Shown here: positions 24,201 to 33,983 of the stretch, one piece after another | How positions within the stretch are numbered: position 1 is the stretch's first letter | Layout of the letters: the number at the start of each line of letters is the position of its first letter | Source of the DNA: Akebia trifoliata | Lineage: Eukaryota; Streptophyta; Magnoliopsida; Ranunculales; Lardizabalaceae | DNA length: 64,000 bases | Direction: 5' to 3' | Assembly (NCBI GenBank): GCA_017979445.1 | Contig: CM030715.1 | Span: 27,939,169 to 28,003,168, forward strand | Notes under the pieces: model-generated | Told to the model about the DNA's origin: nothing | Seen by the model: only the letters and a program-made list of their open reading frames with translations | The model's database searches: none | Made by a program: the position numbers and the translations under genes

Positions 24201-25015
24201 TCTCGGATGAGATTTAAAACCATGGTCCTACCATACCCAACCATAGTAACCAACTTTGGATTCAGCAATTACTCGATGAGGGGTCAGTTTGGTTAATTCA
24301 AATAACTTCGGGAAAATTCCGCAGGCCAAAAAAACCGAGCGTATGCAATAGAGTCAAAAGATTGCCAATTTCTTCAAAATCGGTGATTTTCAGAGATTAA
24401 AAACAAAAGTTCGACCTGGTCGATTATTAAGTGATTTATTTGACGGACACCCCATTTTTGGGGATTTTTCCAAGGCCCCACTTAGGGGATTTAACAGACT
24501 AAAAGTCAGTCCCGAGAGATGACCTAACCAGAATTACCTAATTCTTCTACAAAAATTAATAGAATGGTAAACCAAGACTACAATTACACAGAATCATCAT
24601 TCTAGTTTAGGGTCATAAAAAATTAAAACCCAATCTGATAAACACTCCACCATTCATCAAATTTCAAAAGATTGTTCTACGACTTAGGGAAAAATTATTG
24701 AACAAAAAGTATAAAATTTCTAACCTTTCCGGAACCCAGGAAACCTGTGATCACAGTTGCAGGAACCCTATTATCGACATCCAGTGTGGGTGAGACAGCT
24801 TCCGCAAGATCATAATGGGGGATCGAGGTTGTGACCATACCTCTCTTATTGCGAAAATTGAGTCTTTCTGAAGCAAATGAGTGAAGGTTTCTGAGGCATT
24901 GAGAAATCGAATAAGGCGAAATCGATGGAGAATCGAATGAAGGGTTGTGAGTTCTAAATATGATTTGATTTAGAGTTTTAGATACTGTTCTTGATATCAA
25001 GAACTTGGTGCCCAT
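12158..25015 (-). CDS. CobW/COG0523 metal-chaperone GTPase, ten exons
   Basis: Exons are 25015-24725, 23054-22989, 20376-20196, 19721-19525, 19344-19294, 19226-19135, about 18943-18880, 12676-12579, 12485-12381 and 12295-12158, giving about 427 residues. The family inserts or allocates metal (zinc in ZNG1-type members) using GTP. Visible signatures are Walker A GFLGSGKTTL (residues 91-100, split by intron 1), the metal-binding CLCC (147-150), 'VIETTGLAKP', and the guanine-specificity motif NKID across the exon 4/5 junction. A histidine-rich linker is followed by the CobW C-terminal domain ('VDDWLDRLI', 'GKTWGPDEKR', 'LVFIGRNLD'). The basic, Ser-rich N-terminal stretch of about 80 residues looks like an organelle transit peptide. 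The closest relative known to me is the plant At1g26520 type. Introns 1, 2 and 7 are large and carry transposons. I could not confirm the frame through the exon at 18880-18943 by eye; RNA evidence would settle it. Confidence 0.9.
13000..16213. mobile_element. hAT transposon, 3.2 kb, broken, in CobW intron 7
   Basis: The ends CAATGTTGTCA (left) and TGAAAACATTG (right; CAATGTTTTCA on the other strand) are inverted repeats. The flanks are an identical 8-bp duplication, TAGATGGG (12992-12999 and 16214-16221), diagnostic of hAT transposition. Subterminal 'CATATGCGA' motifs occur near both ends. The interior carries transposase remnants on the plus strand (13677-15969). The element lies in reverse orientation to the host gene, within its largest intron. 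Confidence 0.92.
13677..15969 (+). pseudogene. hAT transposase pseudogene (BED finger, DUF659-like, dimerisation domain)
   Basis: The first frame (13677-14417, 246 codons) opens with a BED-type zinc finger: 'CELCGYISQGGIARHKQYLAH'-like spacing of C-x2-C and H-x4-H. After in-frame stops, 'MTDRWTD' and 'LINFLVNCPTGTKFLKSVDA' appear at 14466-14562, typical of the DUF659-containing hAT core. More follows at 14560-14838. The dimerisation motif 'CECNWSTFE' appears near 15270-15295, followed by 'DDPISLDEL'-like sequence at 15507-15737 and an acidic Asp/Glu-rich tail ending at 15969. Several stops and frame changes separate the pieces, so no functional transposase is made. AT-rich gaps near 15110-15170 and 15300-15430 may be old introns. 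Confidence 0.87.
17810..17930. repeat. Remnant of CATGG-ended inverted repeat element
   Basis: The left end 'CAAGGTTTAAAATCTC' and the right end 'CTTGAACCATG' are degraded inverses. The interior has 'ATGTTTCGGTC' and 'CCGAAACC' motifs shared with the elements at 21733-22241 and 27826-27970. No clean target duplication. Confidence 0.45.
18014..18271 (+). pseudogene. Fragment of Ty3/Gypsy-type gag
   Basis: An 85-codon frame contains 'RRRIDQFKPYK', 'HIQLPEYDGDMKLDDFLDW' and 'EYL/QYLHFCKR'-like sequence. The order basic linker, 'PEYDG', then 'FLDW' is typical of the start of the gag region in plant Ty3/Gypsy elements. It stops abruptly with no LTRs or pol nearby. I see it as a decayed fragment in CobW intron 7. 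The assignment rests on short motif similarity. Confidence 0.45.
18985..19112 (+). repeat. tRNA-derived SINE copy (degraded)
   Basis: It contains a pol III B-box-like 'GGTTCAAATCC' followed by 'GTTGAACCCATCTTCACC' and 'CATTAACCACTA'. The same order is found on the minus strand at 47757-47885. The 5' A-box part is poorly preserved. It lies in CobW intron 6. Confidence 0.55.
21214..21715 (+). repeat. Non-LTR retrotransposon 3' remnant, copy 1
   Basis: The copy begins 'taggctagtggatttcaat' and ends around 'AATTTTTTGGGATAAG' plus a short 'GTGGTGGTGATG' simple tail. That ending matches plant RTE-type LINEs as I know them. A second copy in the same orientation lies at 22257-22750, with substantial divergence. 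No open frame remains. Both are in CobW intron 2. Confidence 0.5.
21733..22241. mobile_element. hAT-like element with CATGGTTTAAA ends
   Basis: The left end CATGGTTTAAAAT is inverted at the right end (TTTAAACCATG). The flanks ggtctaac (21725-21732) and gatctaac (22242-22249) form an 8-bp target duplication with one mismatch, as for hAT elements. The interior contains 'GAAACATT' and a CT microsatellite (about 22070-22089) and has no transposase. It lies in CobW intron 2 between two LINE remnants. Confidence 0.68.
22257..22750 (+). repeat. Non-LTR retrotransposon 3' remnant, copy 2
   Basis: Same order of motifs as the copy at 21214-21715: 'ggctagtggatttcaat', 'gataaagaaagaaat', 'aagcagctaagcata', 'AATTTTTTGGGATAAGAC' and a GATGGCGATGGTGATG tail. 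The two copies have diverged considerably. Confidence 0.5.
23869..24224. mobile_element. hAT-like MITE with CATGGTTT ends, 356 bp
   Basis: The ends CATGGTTTCAAAAC and (other strand) CATGGTTTTAAATC are inverted repeats. The arms share 'TCTCATC(T/C)CGGACGAGA'-like sequence. The flanks gtcctact (23861-23868) and gtcctacc (24225-24232) form an 8-bp target duplication with one mismatch. The interior is AT-rich and non-coding. It lies in CobW intron 1. Confidence 0.75.
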
Positions 25016-26413
25016 TTCTGTGACAGTTGCAGAGAGTTCATAAACCCTAACAGAGGTTTCTAACGGTCATTTTAGTGAAACAGCATGAGAGTCTAGAAGA
25101 TTCGCGGGAGGTATGGAGGATGATCATGTAGTCCTGATGTTACTTTAGTTATGATAGTTACCACCTTAATCAAGTTGATTAAACTTCTTGAATTATGATC
25201 CACAAATGTTGCCCTAGGAAAAGGGAACTTATGAGCAGCCATCAAATTATGCATCAAGAGAAGAATCCACTTTCATTTGCATTTTCTAGTTGTTGGTGAG
25301 CATCATCACTTTGTCGACCAAAATGCTAATTTAAAAGGTAAAGAGTCATTACCCTGACTTTATTGAGATACTACGCTCATCTGGCCATGTAGAAATAATC
25401 ATAGATTTCTTTTTTTAAGATACAAGTTAAAAAATCAACGGTTCTCTATGCACTACCATGTCAGCGTAGTGTTGAACGCATTGTCGAACGAAGTTGTCTG
25501 ACATTTTCCTGTTCAAGAATATTTTCTAGTGTGAGGTATTTTTTTAGCTTTTTATGGTAGTTGAGTTAGAAATTGAGAGTCATCATAGGGAACCCAACAC
25601 CAAATGTTGGTATCAATCATCGTAAGTTGGCTTGAATGGCACTACTGGTTTGGGAGTAAGGATCTTAACCGATTGGGTGGTATGGGCATAGGCATAGTTG
25701 GAACATGGGAATTAGGGAGTGAAAAGGGGTCTAAGAGCTTGCAACCAAGCAGTGAAACTAACTTAAGTTACCATAGATTCAACTCCAACTCCATCTTCCA
25801 AATCCGCCCAAACCTTCTAACCTTGCTTGAGTATTTGACTTAGATCACACAACAAAAATAATTCATTTTATCGACACATTTTTTGCGACAGCCAGAATAG
25901 GCGCCACCAGAGAGCACGGCCTGCGCGGGAATATAACAAAATTTTGCAAAAAACCTCTCTCCCTATATCAACAGGTTTTGTGAAAAACACACTCTATATC
26001 TCTTTCTCTCTCTTTCTCTTTGTCTCTATAGCAAATTCATCTCATCTCCTCTACATCTAGGGTTTTGATCTTAATGGAGGAAATATTCCCTTCTAATAGG
26101 TCTCTCTCTCTCTGTCTCTCTCTCTGTCTCTCTGTGTACCAAATTCGTCTCATCTCCTCTTCACATTCTCTGGAATTTTGAGAATTGAAATCACAGATTT
26201 CGTAGTTCTTTGAGGTTTTGAAAATCCAAAAATTGGTTGAGATATTTTGAGATCAGTTTTTTGAACCAGATGTTATTTCATTTTAGATATTTCTGTTTAT
26301 GGATTGGAAGCTTAATAAACAAAAATTGGTCTTCTTCCCATGCTATTTTATCGAATTGTGCTTATCTTTCTGTTGTTTCAAATCTTTTTTCTTTCTCAAA
26401 ACTACTATTGCAG
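25016..26413. other. Divergent intergenic region between CobW gene and gene-fragment cluster
   Basis: The CobW promoter should lie just right of 25015. From about 25980 to 26230 the sequence is CT-rich with two 'aaattc(a/g)tctcatctcctct' repeats and reads like a plant 5' UTR on the plus strand. It may have been brought along with the fragments downstream. No gene is recognised here. Confidence 0.45.
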
Positions 26414-26744
26414 ATATTGAGTTTGGAAGGCTCCAAGCAAGGGATCTCTTGCAACATTTGTGGACAGGCCAAATTTCTAATGCAGCTGTTGATGTTGTCC
26501 AAGGTAGCCGATCTATTGAGGTCAGATTTGTTGGTGTTATAAAGGTAAGTGGAGTTAACCTATCATCAAAGAGTGGTATTATATACATGTACAGTAAACT
26601 AGACATGGAGTTGTTCTTCATTTGATGCGTTGATGTTCAAATCAGGGTACAGCGATTGATCAAATCTTGGGGGAAATTGTCCATAGCAAAGACATGGTTA
26701 CACCAATTGATTATGTCCTATTCATTGGGCATTTTCTAGGGAAG
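26414..26744 (+). pseudogene. TPS1: Trehalose-6-phosphate synthase 1 fragment (two exons)
   Basis: Two exons with proper AG and GT borders, 26414-26544 and 26646-26744, join in frame for about 77 residues. They match the C-terminal phosphatase-like region of class I trehalose-6-phosphate synthase: 'EFGRLQARDLLQHLWTGQIS', then 'GTAIDQILGEIVHSK' and 'PIDYVLFIGHFLGK'. The family normally continues 'DED', and a decayed trace of the next exon is visible right after an acceptor at about 26934 ('GAGGATACAATA'). The full protein exceeds 900 residues and everything upstream is missing. Retained introns show DNA-level duplication rather than retroposition. No product is expected. Confidence 0.87.
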
Positions 26745-28047
26745 GTGTGTTTCTCTTTAGTTTCAAATTTTATACATTTTTTCAATCATTATAAATATTC
26801 TTAAAATTTCTGCTCCAAGATTAGAAAAGTTTCTATTTTTTGCATGTTTCTTTAACATAAATTTATTAAGAATGTAAGAACATAACATTTAACTTGCATT
26901 ACAACTTGAGTTTGATTTGGTTTATGTACTACAGGAGGATACAATACATAATAATAATCTTATGTTCTACAACATCAATTGGTTATTTAGGTTTTCCATT
27001 TTAGACTTAAGTAAAACCCAAAATCTTAAGATGGGTAAAATAAGACGTGCATATAAATCTCTTTTTGCCATGTCAAGTAAGAGAATTGAGCTGAAATTAG
27101 TCATATTAAAATAGGTGATGAGGTGCTCCAATAGTTGAATCGATCATGTTTTCTAAGTTCTTGGTTCTTACCAATGTGCACTTTTTTCCTTGATAAATGA
27201 GTTGATTTTTTTTCTCATGGATGCTAAGTTGTTATGAGCTTCTCATCTCAAGGTATTGTTTTGGCCAAGAGAAAAATCAAGATTCTCTCGATAGAGAGAA
27301 TCTTGAAACGTTCCAATGTTTAATTCCTATATCGGCCAAGTAAGATATTCTGAGTCGGCATAAAAGTTTATAAATGTGTATATGAGTCTATAGTAAGTCA
27401 AAAACAATTGTTCCAGTAAAACTTTAAGCTTTAGGTGCTTAAGTGGGCGATCAATGTGAGATATAATCCGAAGATTATATGTTCTTATAAAGAATTGCCA
27501 AATCTCGGTGGAAACTAATAAACTAATTTATAAGATTGGCCTAGTTGGATTCTTCATAAACTATGTGATGTCGGTGACATAGCAAAGACAGTCCACGAAA
27601 GATACAAAAATGGCCAATTAAAAGTAAATTATATTTTCTTGCTCTTTTTCTTACTTGAACACACACGTCAAGATGCATTGCAATATGTCAACCGACTGAG
27701 TTATGGGTTTCAGGAAAATGATTTTCATTTTCAAATGCCAACTTTTGTCAACAATTTGATTCTTGAATTTATTTAATAATTTTATTAACTAATGTGATTT
27801 GTTCATCCCTATATACTGCCCACCATGGTTTAAAGTTTCGTTCCATTTCGGTATGTTTCGGCGAAACATTTCGGTTTTGGTCGAGACTGGAACAAAACAT
27901 TAACTCTTAAATGTTGCATGTTTCAAGAAGTTTCAAATTCTCTTGGAATGTTTTAGATTTTAAACCTTGTCTCTGCATTTAAGTTTGAAATAAATTTTAT
28001 TTGGGTCTGAACACACTTTGATTTCATTGTCTTCTCTTATAACTAAG
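26745..28047. other. Spacer between TPS1 and RSH fragments
   Basis: AT-rich, no gene. It holds the decayed start of the next TPS1 exon (about 26934-26960), a perfect 12-bp-stem hairpin at 27278-27305, and a CATGG-ended repeat at about 27826-27970. Confidence 0.5.
27826..27970. repeat. CATGG-ended repeat copy
   Basis: Starts 'CATGGTTTAAAGTTTCG', carries 'CGAAACATTTCGG' inside, and ends in 'TTTTAAACCTTG'. Same type as the hAT-like elements in the CobW introns. No matching target duplication. Confidence 0.5.
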
Positions 28048-28540
28048 GTATCCAAGCTGGGTAGACTGCAATGTAACAATGCAAACAATTCAGTACAAGA
28101 TGTAAAGGCTGATGATTTGCGGCAGATGTTTCTAGCCATGACAGAAGAGGTGTCTATTATATACATTTATGGATATGACCAATACGTTTACTAGAGTAGT
28201 GATTAGATAGCTTTTAATTTGGTGAAGGTTCAAACCATTGGTACCCCCAATAATCAATTTTTTTTTTATGGATATGCCTTTTTGTCTAATGGCCACTAAA
28301 TCAGTCTTTTTTTACAGGTTCGTGTAATAATCGTCAAATTAGCTGACAGATTACATAACATGCATACTTTTTCACACTTGCCTCAGCATAAGTAAGTAAT
28401 GAAATTCTTGGTTTGGTATTTTATAGGCGATCCCTTCTTTTCTTTAAGCATTATTACTATGTATGCAATCCAGCATTGCAATGGAGATGTTGCAGGTCTT
28501 TGCTTGTCTAACAAAGCTACTAGGAATGTACCAGATTAAG
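28048..28540 (+). pseudogene. RSH1: RelA/SpoT homologue fragment (three exons)
   Basis: Exons are 28048-28149, 28318-28391 and about 28465-28540. They match RSH proteins, chloroplast enzymes that make and degrade the alarmone ppGpp. The retained part is the end of the HD hydrolase domain and the start of the linker: 'VSKLGRL', 'DVKADDLRQMFLAMTEE', 'VRVIIVKLADRLHNM' and 'KLLGMYQIK'. Changes at normally invariant places, for example 'MHTFSHLPQHK' and 'ACLTKLL', suggest relaxed selection. The acceptor of the third exon appears lost: TG stands before CAATCC where AG is expected. The complete protein is over 800 residues. Nothing else of the gene is seen. Confidence 0.86.
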
Positions 28541-30336
28541 GTACCTCTATAATTTTAGATTTGGTTGGTTTGGGAACATTAAATTTGTAATGTGAATTTA
28601 ATTGAAAATGTCCTAACCAAAATCACTCATATGATATTTATGCCTTATTATGCTCATTTTTGGAAACCACTCTTACTCCAAGTGGCAAGATGTTGAAGAG
28701 AATTATGTCGCTTGCATTGAAAGCCCAAGGTTTTACCTTAAAATCAATCTAAAAAGCTTCACATCTTTGATCTTTTGTCAAGTTACATTGTTCATCCTTC
28801 TAGTAGATTATTACCAATAGAATTTGCTGCCCTGTTTCACCATGAGTTGTTTTCCTATGTAATGTGAAATTTTCAATTGGGTGGAGACAGCACTTGAGAC
28901 CTTAGGTCAGAGAAAAGGTCTCTCTATATGTTGGATCTTGATCTTGCCCCTATATATATATATATATATAATGCACATCAACTCCCATAGTAAGTTAGTA
29001 ACCCATGGCCACTACAAATGAAAAGCATGCACGGCAAGTTTACGAATAAAAATTTGGATAAAAGAAGTTATGAAATACGAATTCAGAATTAAGCAAAAGA
29101 TGACTTTTGTTTTCATATTGCAATATTGGCATACAGTGACCATTCTTACTCCAAGTGGCAAGATGTTGAAGAGAATTCTGTCGCTTGCATTGAGAGCCCA
29201 AGGTTTTACCTTAAAATCAATCTAAAAAGTTTTACATCTTTGATCTTTTGTCAAGTTACATTGTTCATCCTTCTAGTAGATTACTACCAATAGAATTTGC
29301 TGCCCTGTTTCACCATGAGTTGTTTTCCTATGTAATGTGAAATTTTCAATTGGGTGGAGACAGCACTTGAGACCTTAGGTCAGAGAAAAGGTCTCTCTAT
29401 ATGTTGGATCTTGATCTTGCCCCTATATATATATATATATATATAATGCACATCAACTCCCATAGTAAGTTAGTAACCCATGGCCACTGCAAATGAAAAG
29501 CATGCACGGCAAGTTTACGAATAAAAATTTGGATAAAAGAAGTTATGAAATACGAATTCAGAATTAAGCAAAAGATGACTTTTGTTTTCATATTGCAATA
29601 TTGGCATACAGTGACCATTCCTACAACAACTTTTCAGTGGGAAGTTCAGGGGCATCTAGTTGTCAACAGCAAAATGTGTAAGAATACTTCAATTAAGTTT
29701 TGGCTTCTCTGTAGTTTCTAGCTTCGTATGTTTAAATGTCTTCTTTTAACCCTATACTTTTTTTCTGCACTATTTTCATACTTCAGCCATATAGTGGCAC
29801 TTTAACTTTTTCTCTGAAAGAGAAGACATGAAAGAAAACAATTAAAATTTGTAAGAATAAGAAAAAGTTTGTCACAGTAGAAAGAACTCAAATTCCACCA
29901 AGACACTATTTTTTACATCTTCACTTCGCTCCTAAAGCCTAAACTCTCACGTCTTTGGAGTCCGAAACAACTTTATTAGAACAAAGTTTTCTAGTCATTC
30001 CATTATAATATTAAAAACCATCATTAAAGGCAAATGGAAATTCCATTCTTTCTCTGTTTGATTTGGGGTGATTGGAAAAGCAATTAGCAATCTAATAGGC
30101 ATAGTGGATTTCAACTATGAGTATGTGCACAGTAAAGATGTATTTGGCAAAAATAATTCCCTATTTCTTTTACCGTTTCTCCCTAGCCAAAAATTACATT
30201 TATGTTTTAGTAGTAAATAAAACATAACTTGTTGCATATGCTCTATCTTTAATTTTATTTATTAGTCTTTAATTTTCATTTTTGTGCTGCAATTATTTTG
30301 TTGAATTCTCAATTTTGTTTAATTATTAAAATAGGG
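28541..30336. other. Spacer between RSH and HIPL fragments
   Basis: Dominated by a 473-bp tandem duplication (28671-29619). The remainder is AT-rich with no recognisable exon. Confidence 0.5.
28671..29619. repeat. 473-bp direct tandem duplication
   Basis: Copy 1 runs from about 28671 to 29143 and copy 2 from about 29144 to 29619. They are nearly identical, differing in a few substitutions and in the length of an internal (TA)n run (about 28949 and 29425). Non-coding; origin unknown. Confidence 0.9.
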
Positions 30337-31595
30337 TCACCCTTTACTCCAAAGATTCATCTAGCCTTCTGTCCTTACAATGGGAATGTTTGTTGTGATT
30401 TGGCCGAGGATGCACAACTTCAGAAACAATTTCAATCCATGAATGTCTCTGATGCTTCAATACTTCTCTTCTGAAATCCATCCTATGTGCGGTAAGACTT
30501 CGCTTCCCAATAATTATGATTAAAAGCTGCATATGGATTTCTTAATTACGAATTCTACATGAATTGATAATTAACACTTACATCAATTGGATTGAAATTT
30601 TACGTGATCTTATATCGATTAAGTCAGCCTTATTTGATAGATCCCATGGATTCTATTAAGTGCCTCATGGTTTGAGACGTAAGCCTTAATTATTTTTAGG
30701 TTTCAACCTTATGCTTCAATGCATTTTAAATAAGTTTCATCGTGAGGCCTTAAGGCATAAGCCTCACACGCCTTTGAAAACATTGATTCGAACCTGTGAA
30801 AAAAACTCGATTGCACAAAAAACAAGGATTTACGTGGGTTGGCAGTGTGCCTATGCCCACGAAACAAAACAAAAATTTGGACCAGGGGCGCTGTCCCCTT
30901 CAACCCCTACAAGTGTTGGACATAGATAACATACTAAGTGAGTATTACTTAGTAAGTTTATTCTTGTTCTTTGTTGTTGAAACTATCTACTTCTTTAGAC
31001 ATATTTTGTTGCATTTGAATATATTTTTCTAAGATGCCTAGATACGGATGCCAACGATAACAAGAAGATTATGTAAAAATTCACTCAAAATCTCACCTAT
31101 AAGATCGGTCCCTTGGAGTAGTTGGTTGGTTAACATATATAGACTTGAATCAACTTATTAATTAATCGTCTTGTTCATATATGGATTTCTAGGTACTTGT
31201 ATGCAGATTTATATGCTCATGATCTATGGGCAGGTGATGAGAGTCCAAAAAACAGCGGGAACTTCACTTCTACAAAGATTCCTTTCAATTGTGCAGTTGA
31301 CTCACCGAATAAATGTGATTCAATGCTGGGAAGTCCTCTCCCTTCTTTGGGTTACATATATTCGTTTGGAGAAGATAATCGAATGGACAGTTTTCTCTTA
31401 GCAAGTAGTGGTGTATACAGAGCCGTTCCTCCAAGTCGATGCAATTATGCTTGTTCCAAAGAAAATGTTACGGCTTTTGGTAGTCCAAGTCCCAGCACTT
31501 CCCCGTCATCTGGGAACCATTATAAGGTTTTGATAAAGGAACTTGTGTTCTTATTCTCATCTTCTTTGTTGCTTTTACTAGGTTTTATGTTGTAA
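30337..31595 (+). pseudogene. HIPL (hedgehog-interacting-like) fragment: N-terminal and C-terminal exons only
   Basis: The first piece (30337-30490) reads 'FTPKIHLAFCPYNGNVCC' and 'EDAQLQKQFQSMNVSD', the Cys-rich N-terminal region of plant HIPL proteins. It then loses frame before 'LKSILCA'. The second piece follows an AG acceptor at about 31190 and runs to a stop at 31595: 'YADLYAHDLWAG', 'YIYSFGEDN', 'ASSGVYRAVPPSRC' and 'CSKENVT'. A Ser/Pro stretch and a hydrophobic tail follow, resembling a GPI-anchor signal. HIPL proteins are secreted, GPI-anchored and contain a sorbosone dehydrogenase-type propeller. That large middle region is absent. This is a partial pseudogene, although the last exon alone is open. 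Confidence 0.84.
30640..30800. repeat. 'GCCTTAAGGCATAAGCCTC' repeat copy
   Basis: Contains variants of 'AAGGC(A/G)T(A/G)AGGC' and ends 'CCTTTGAAAACATTG'. A related copy lies near 20548-20710 ('cagtgttttcaaaa', 'CTTGAGGCGTG'). It resembles small hAT-type plant elements. It sits between the two HIPL pieces. Confidence 0.4.
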
Positions 31596-31889
31596 GTTAC
31601 AATTGATGTTGTTGTTATCTAAGAGTCTACAGAAAGGAGAGTTTTTTTATTTTATTTTTATTTTTATTTTTATAGATGGTTGCTTTGTTTGGTTGAGACT
31701 TGAGATGTATCAAAGGTTAGTTACTATCTACTCTTTTGTAATTTTATGAGAATTTCTAAAGTTAATTAGTACTCTTTGATTATAAGTGCATTGTATCCAA
31801 AGATTACTAAGTAATTGTGTTTAATTAACAGGTTGTATAAAAATAGGTATTTAATTACAAATAATTTAAAATAAAAGAAATTAAAAAAA

Positions 31890-32193
31890 AAAAAAAATCT
31901 TATTAGCGGCGGTCATTACCACCAATATAGGCATTCAAATCGTATTTATAGCTACAGTAAAAAACTAATTAGCGGTGGCCACTATCGTCACTATAGGCCT
32001 CATTTATATTTATAGCGACGGTAATATAATCAATTAGCGACGGTTTTTGACCGCCACTATAGGGCTCAATATAGCCTTTAGCTACACCGCCTATAGTGGC
32101 GTTGTACGTGGCCATCACTATTGATAATAGCGGCGGTTTTGTGGTATTTGCGACGGTTTTTGACCCCCGCTAAAAACCTAAAATTTTGTAGTG
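31890..32193. mobile_element. One terminus of a CACTA/EnSpm element
   Basis: On the other strand the sequence begins CACTACAAAATTTTAGG at 32193. It carries many subterminal motifs of the type 'AGCGGCGGT' and 'GCGACGGT' in both orientations. Dense short subterminal repeats behind a CACTA end are the hallmark of this superfamily. I found no matching opposite end with the 3-bp target duplication. The element could extend left across the gene-fragment cluster or be a truncated piece. Confidence 0.72.
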
Positions 32194-33983
32194 TCATTTT
32201 ATTCATTTATCTTATCTTGAGGTCCTCCCAATATTTTCTTTTATGAATTAATAAAATTGGCAGTATTATTAAAAAATAAAATTAGTTTTATTTAATTAAA
32301 TTGTGCAATGATCCATTGTAGGTTGCTTTATTCTCACCCCTTGCTATAGCTTGACTAATATAATATCACGGTGTTGCTACTTTATCAATCTTCTAACCTT
32401 TATGTGCATAAATAATAAAGTTTTATTGATAAAAGAAATGTTAATTAACAAGGTGGATAGAGTAAGGTTATTCATAAAAGTCGGATTCCAACATTTTTAA
32501 GTTAAGATTTGGAGAAGGATTAGCTCTCAAAATAATGGAGCAAAATTTGGGAACGACAATGGCAACCTTAACAAAAGGATGTGATCGATTATTAGGTTAA
32601 ACTTGAACCTCAATTATATTACATCATCCCCATAAAATTTTAATGGTATTAGAATTATAATTGGCAAAAAAATTTAGTAGGAAAAAAGACATCTTGGAGC
32701 CTCAACCTCCTTCAAATTATAAATCAAGAGGAGAGACTTACTTTAATTTGCATTTTCTTGTTGCCATCTATCATAACTTCTTTGGCGCAATTAATGCCAA
32801 GTTTATTGTCATAATTATTAGTATATATCTAAAAATGATAGTGAGTGCAATCATCGTGTCTTAATTTATCGACCATTTGCTTCAAAGGATGAATTAAGTA
32901 GTGCTATAAATAGTATAGGAGTAAGTGATAATACTTTTATTATCATATTAAACTAGTTTTAGGATTGGAGATAGTTAACATCATTAACTTTTATATATCT
33001 CATTAAGTAAAATTAATAATATCATTATGAAATGATTTTACAAGAGAATGATTACTTAGTACAAGTAATTCAAGCTAAAAGAACATATGTGAGCTAGTGG
33101 CGAAAAATATAGGAATGGAAGGGTACATAGAGAGCAGAGTTTTAGAGAATATAATGAGATTACGATCTTTGATTTTACTTTTTTCCATTGTATATAATAT
33201 AATATAATAATACGTGTTTTATGAAAAATAAAATAATGACATTAAAGGAGAACACAAAGTCAAGTGGATTTTTTCTATTTAAAAAGAAATAAACATTTCA
33301 TAAGCAAATATTAGAAGACTATCCTGATTAGATTTCAAATAATTAACAAATATTAATAGTTTAGGATTTACATTAGAAGTAGAAGAAAAGAATCGAAAAT
33401 GAAAATGCAACTAAGAATTAAATGGTGGAATTTAATATAAAAATATATAATATCTTTTAAGATTAAAGTAATAAGAAAAAAAAATTTAATATAAAAATTA
33501 CAATATGTTATGGGATAAAAAATCACTTGTGTTACAAAAATGACAAAATAAATTCTTAGAAAAAATCAATGAAGGTGAAGTTTGGGGCCAAAAAGTCCTC
33601 AACTCATTGAATATTAAGATTTTATGATTCACTATTTGGTAACAAAGTGCACAAAAGAGTCTTTGAATAATATAAAAACATTAAAAAAAAAAAGAGAAAG
33701 TAATTAGTATTTTTTTTTTTAAAAGGTTATTATGTTTAAATCAGAATTAATATTCCAAACTTTAGTTTTATAAGAGACGGGAGAATAAAATAAAGGTGAA
33801 GATATAATATTTGGAAATTATTTAATAAGGAAGATCATATTAAGGCGCCTAAATCTAAAGAAAAAAATACATATCATATAAGGACCATTAGATATCTAAA
33901 ATAGAACATATTGTACATTTAGATTTACTAAAACAAGGTATAGAATATTTACTAGATGAAGATGTCGAAAAGGGTGGCGATTA

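Noticed and set aside
25860..25940. Possible left end of a CACTA element ('CGACACATTTTTTGCGACAG')
   Set aside because: It lacks the CACTA start and the matching 'GCGGCGG' subterminal repeats seen at 32193, so it was not paired with that end.
26237..26625. Single long frames over the TPS1 exon read as a gene
   Set aside because: Only the part between the acceptor at 26413 and the donor at 26545 matches the family; the rest is intron read-through.
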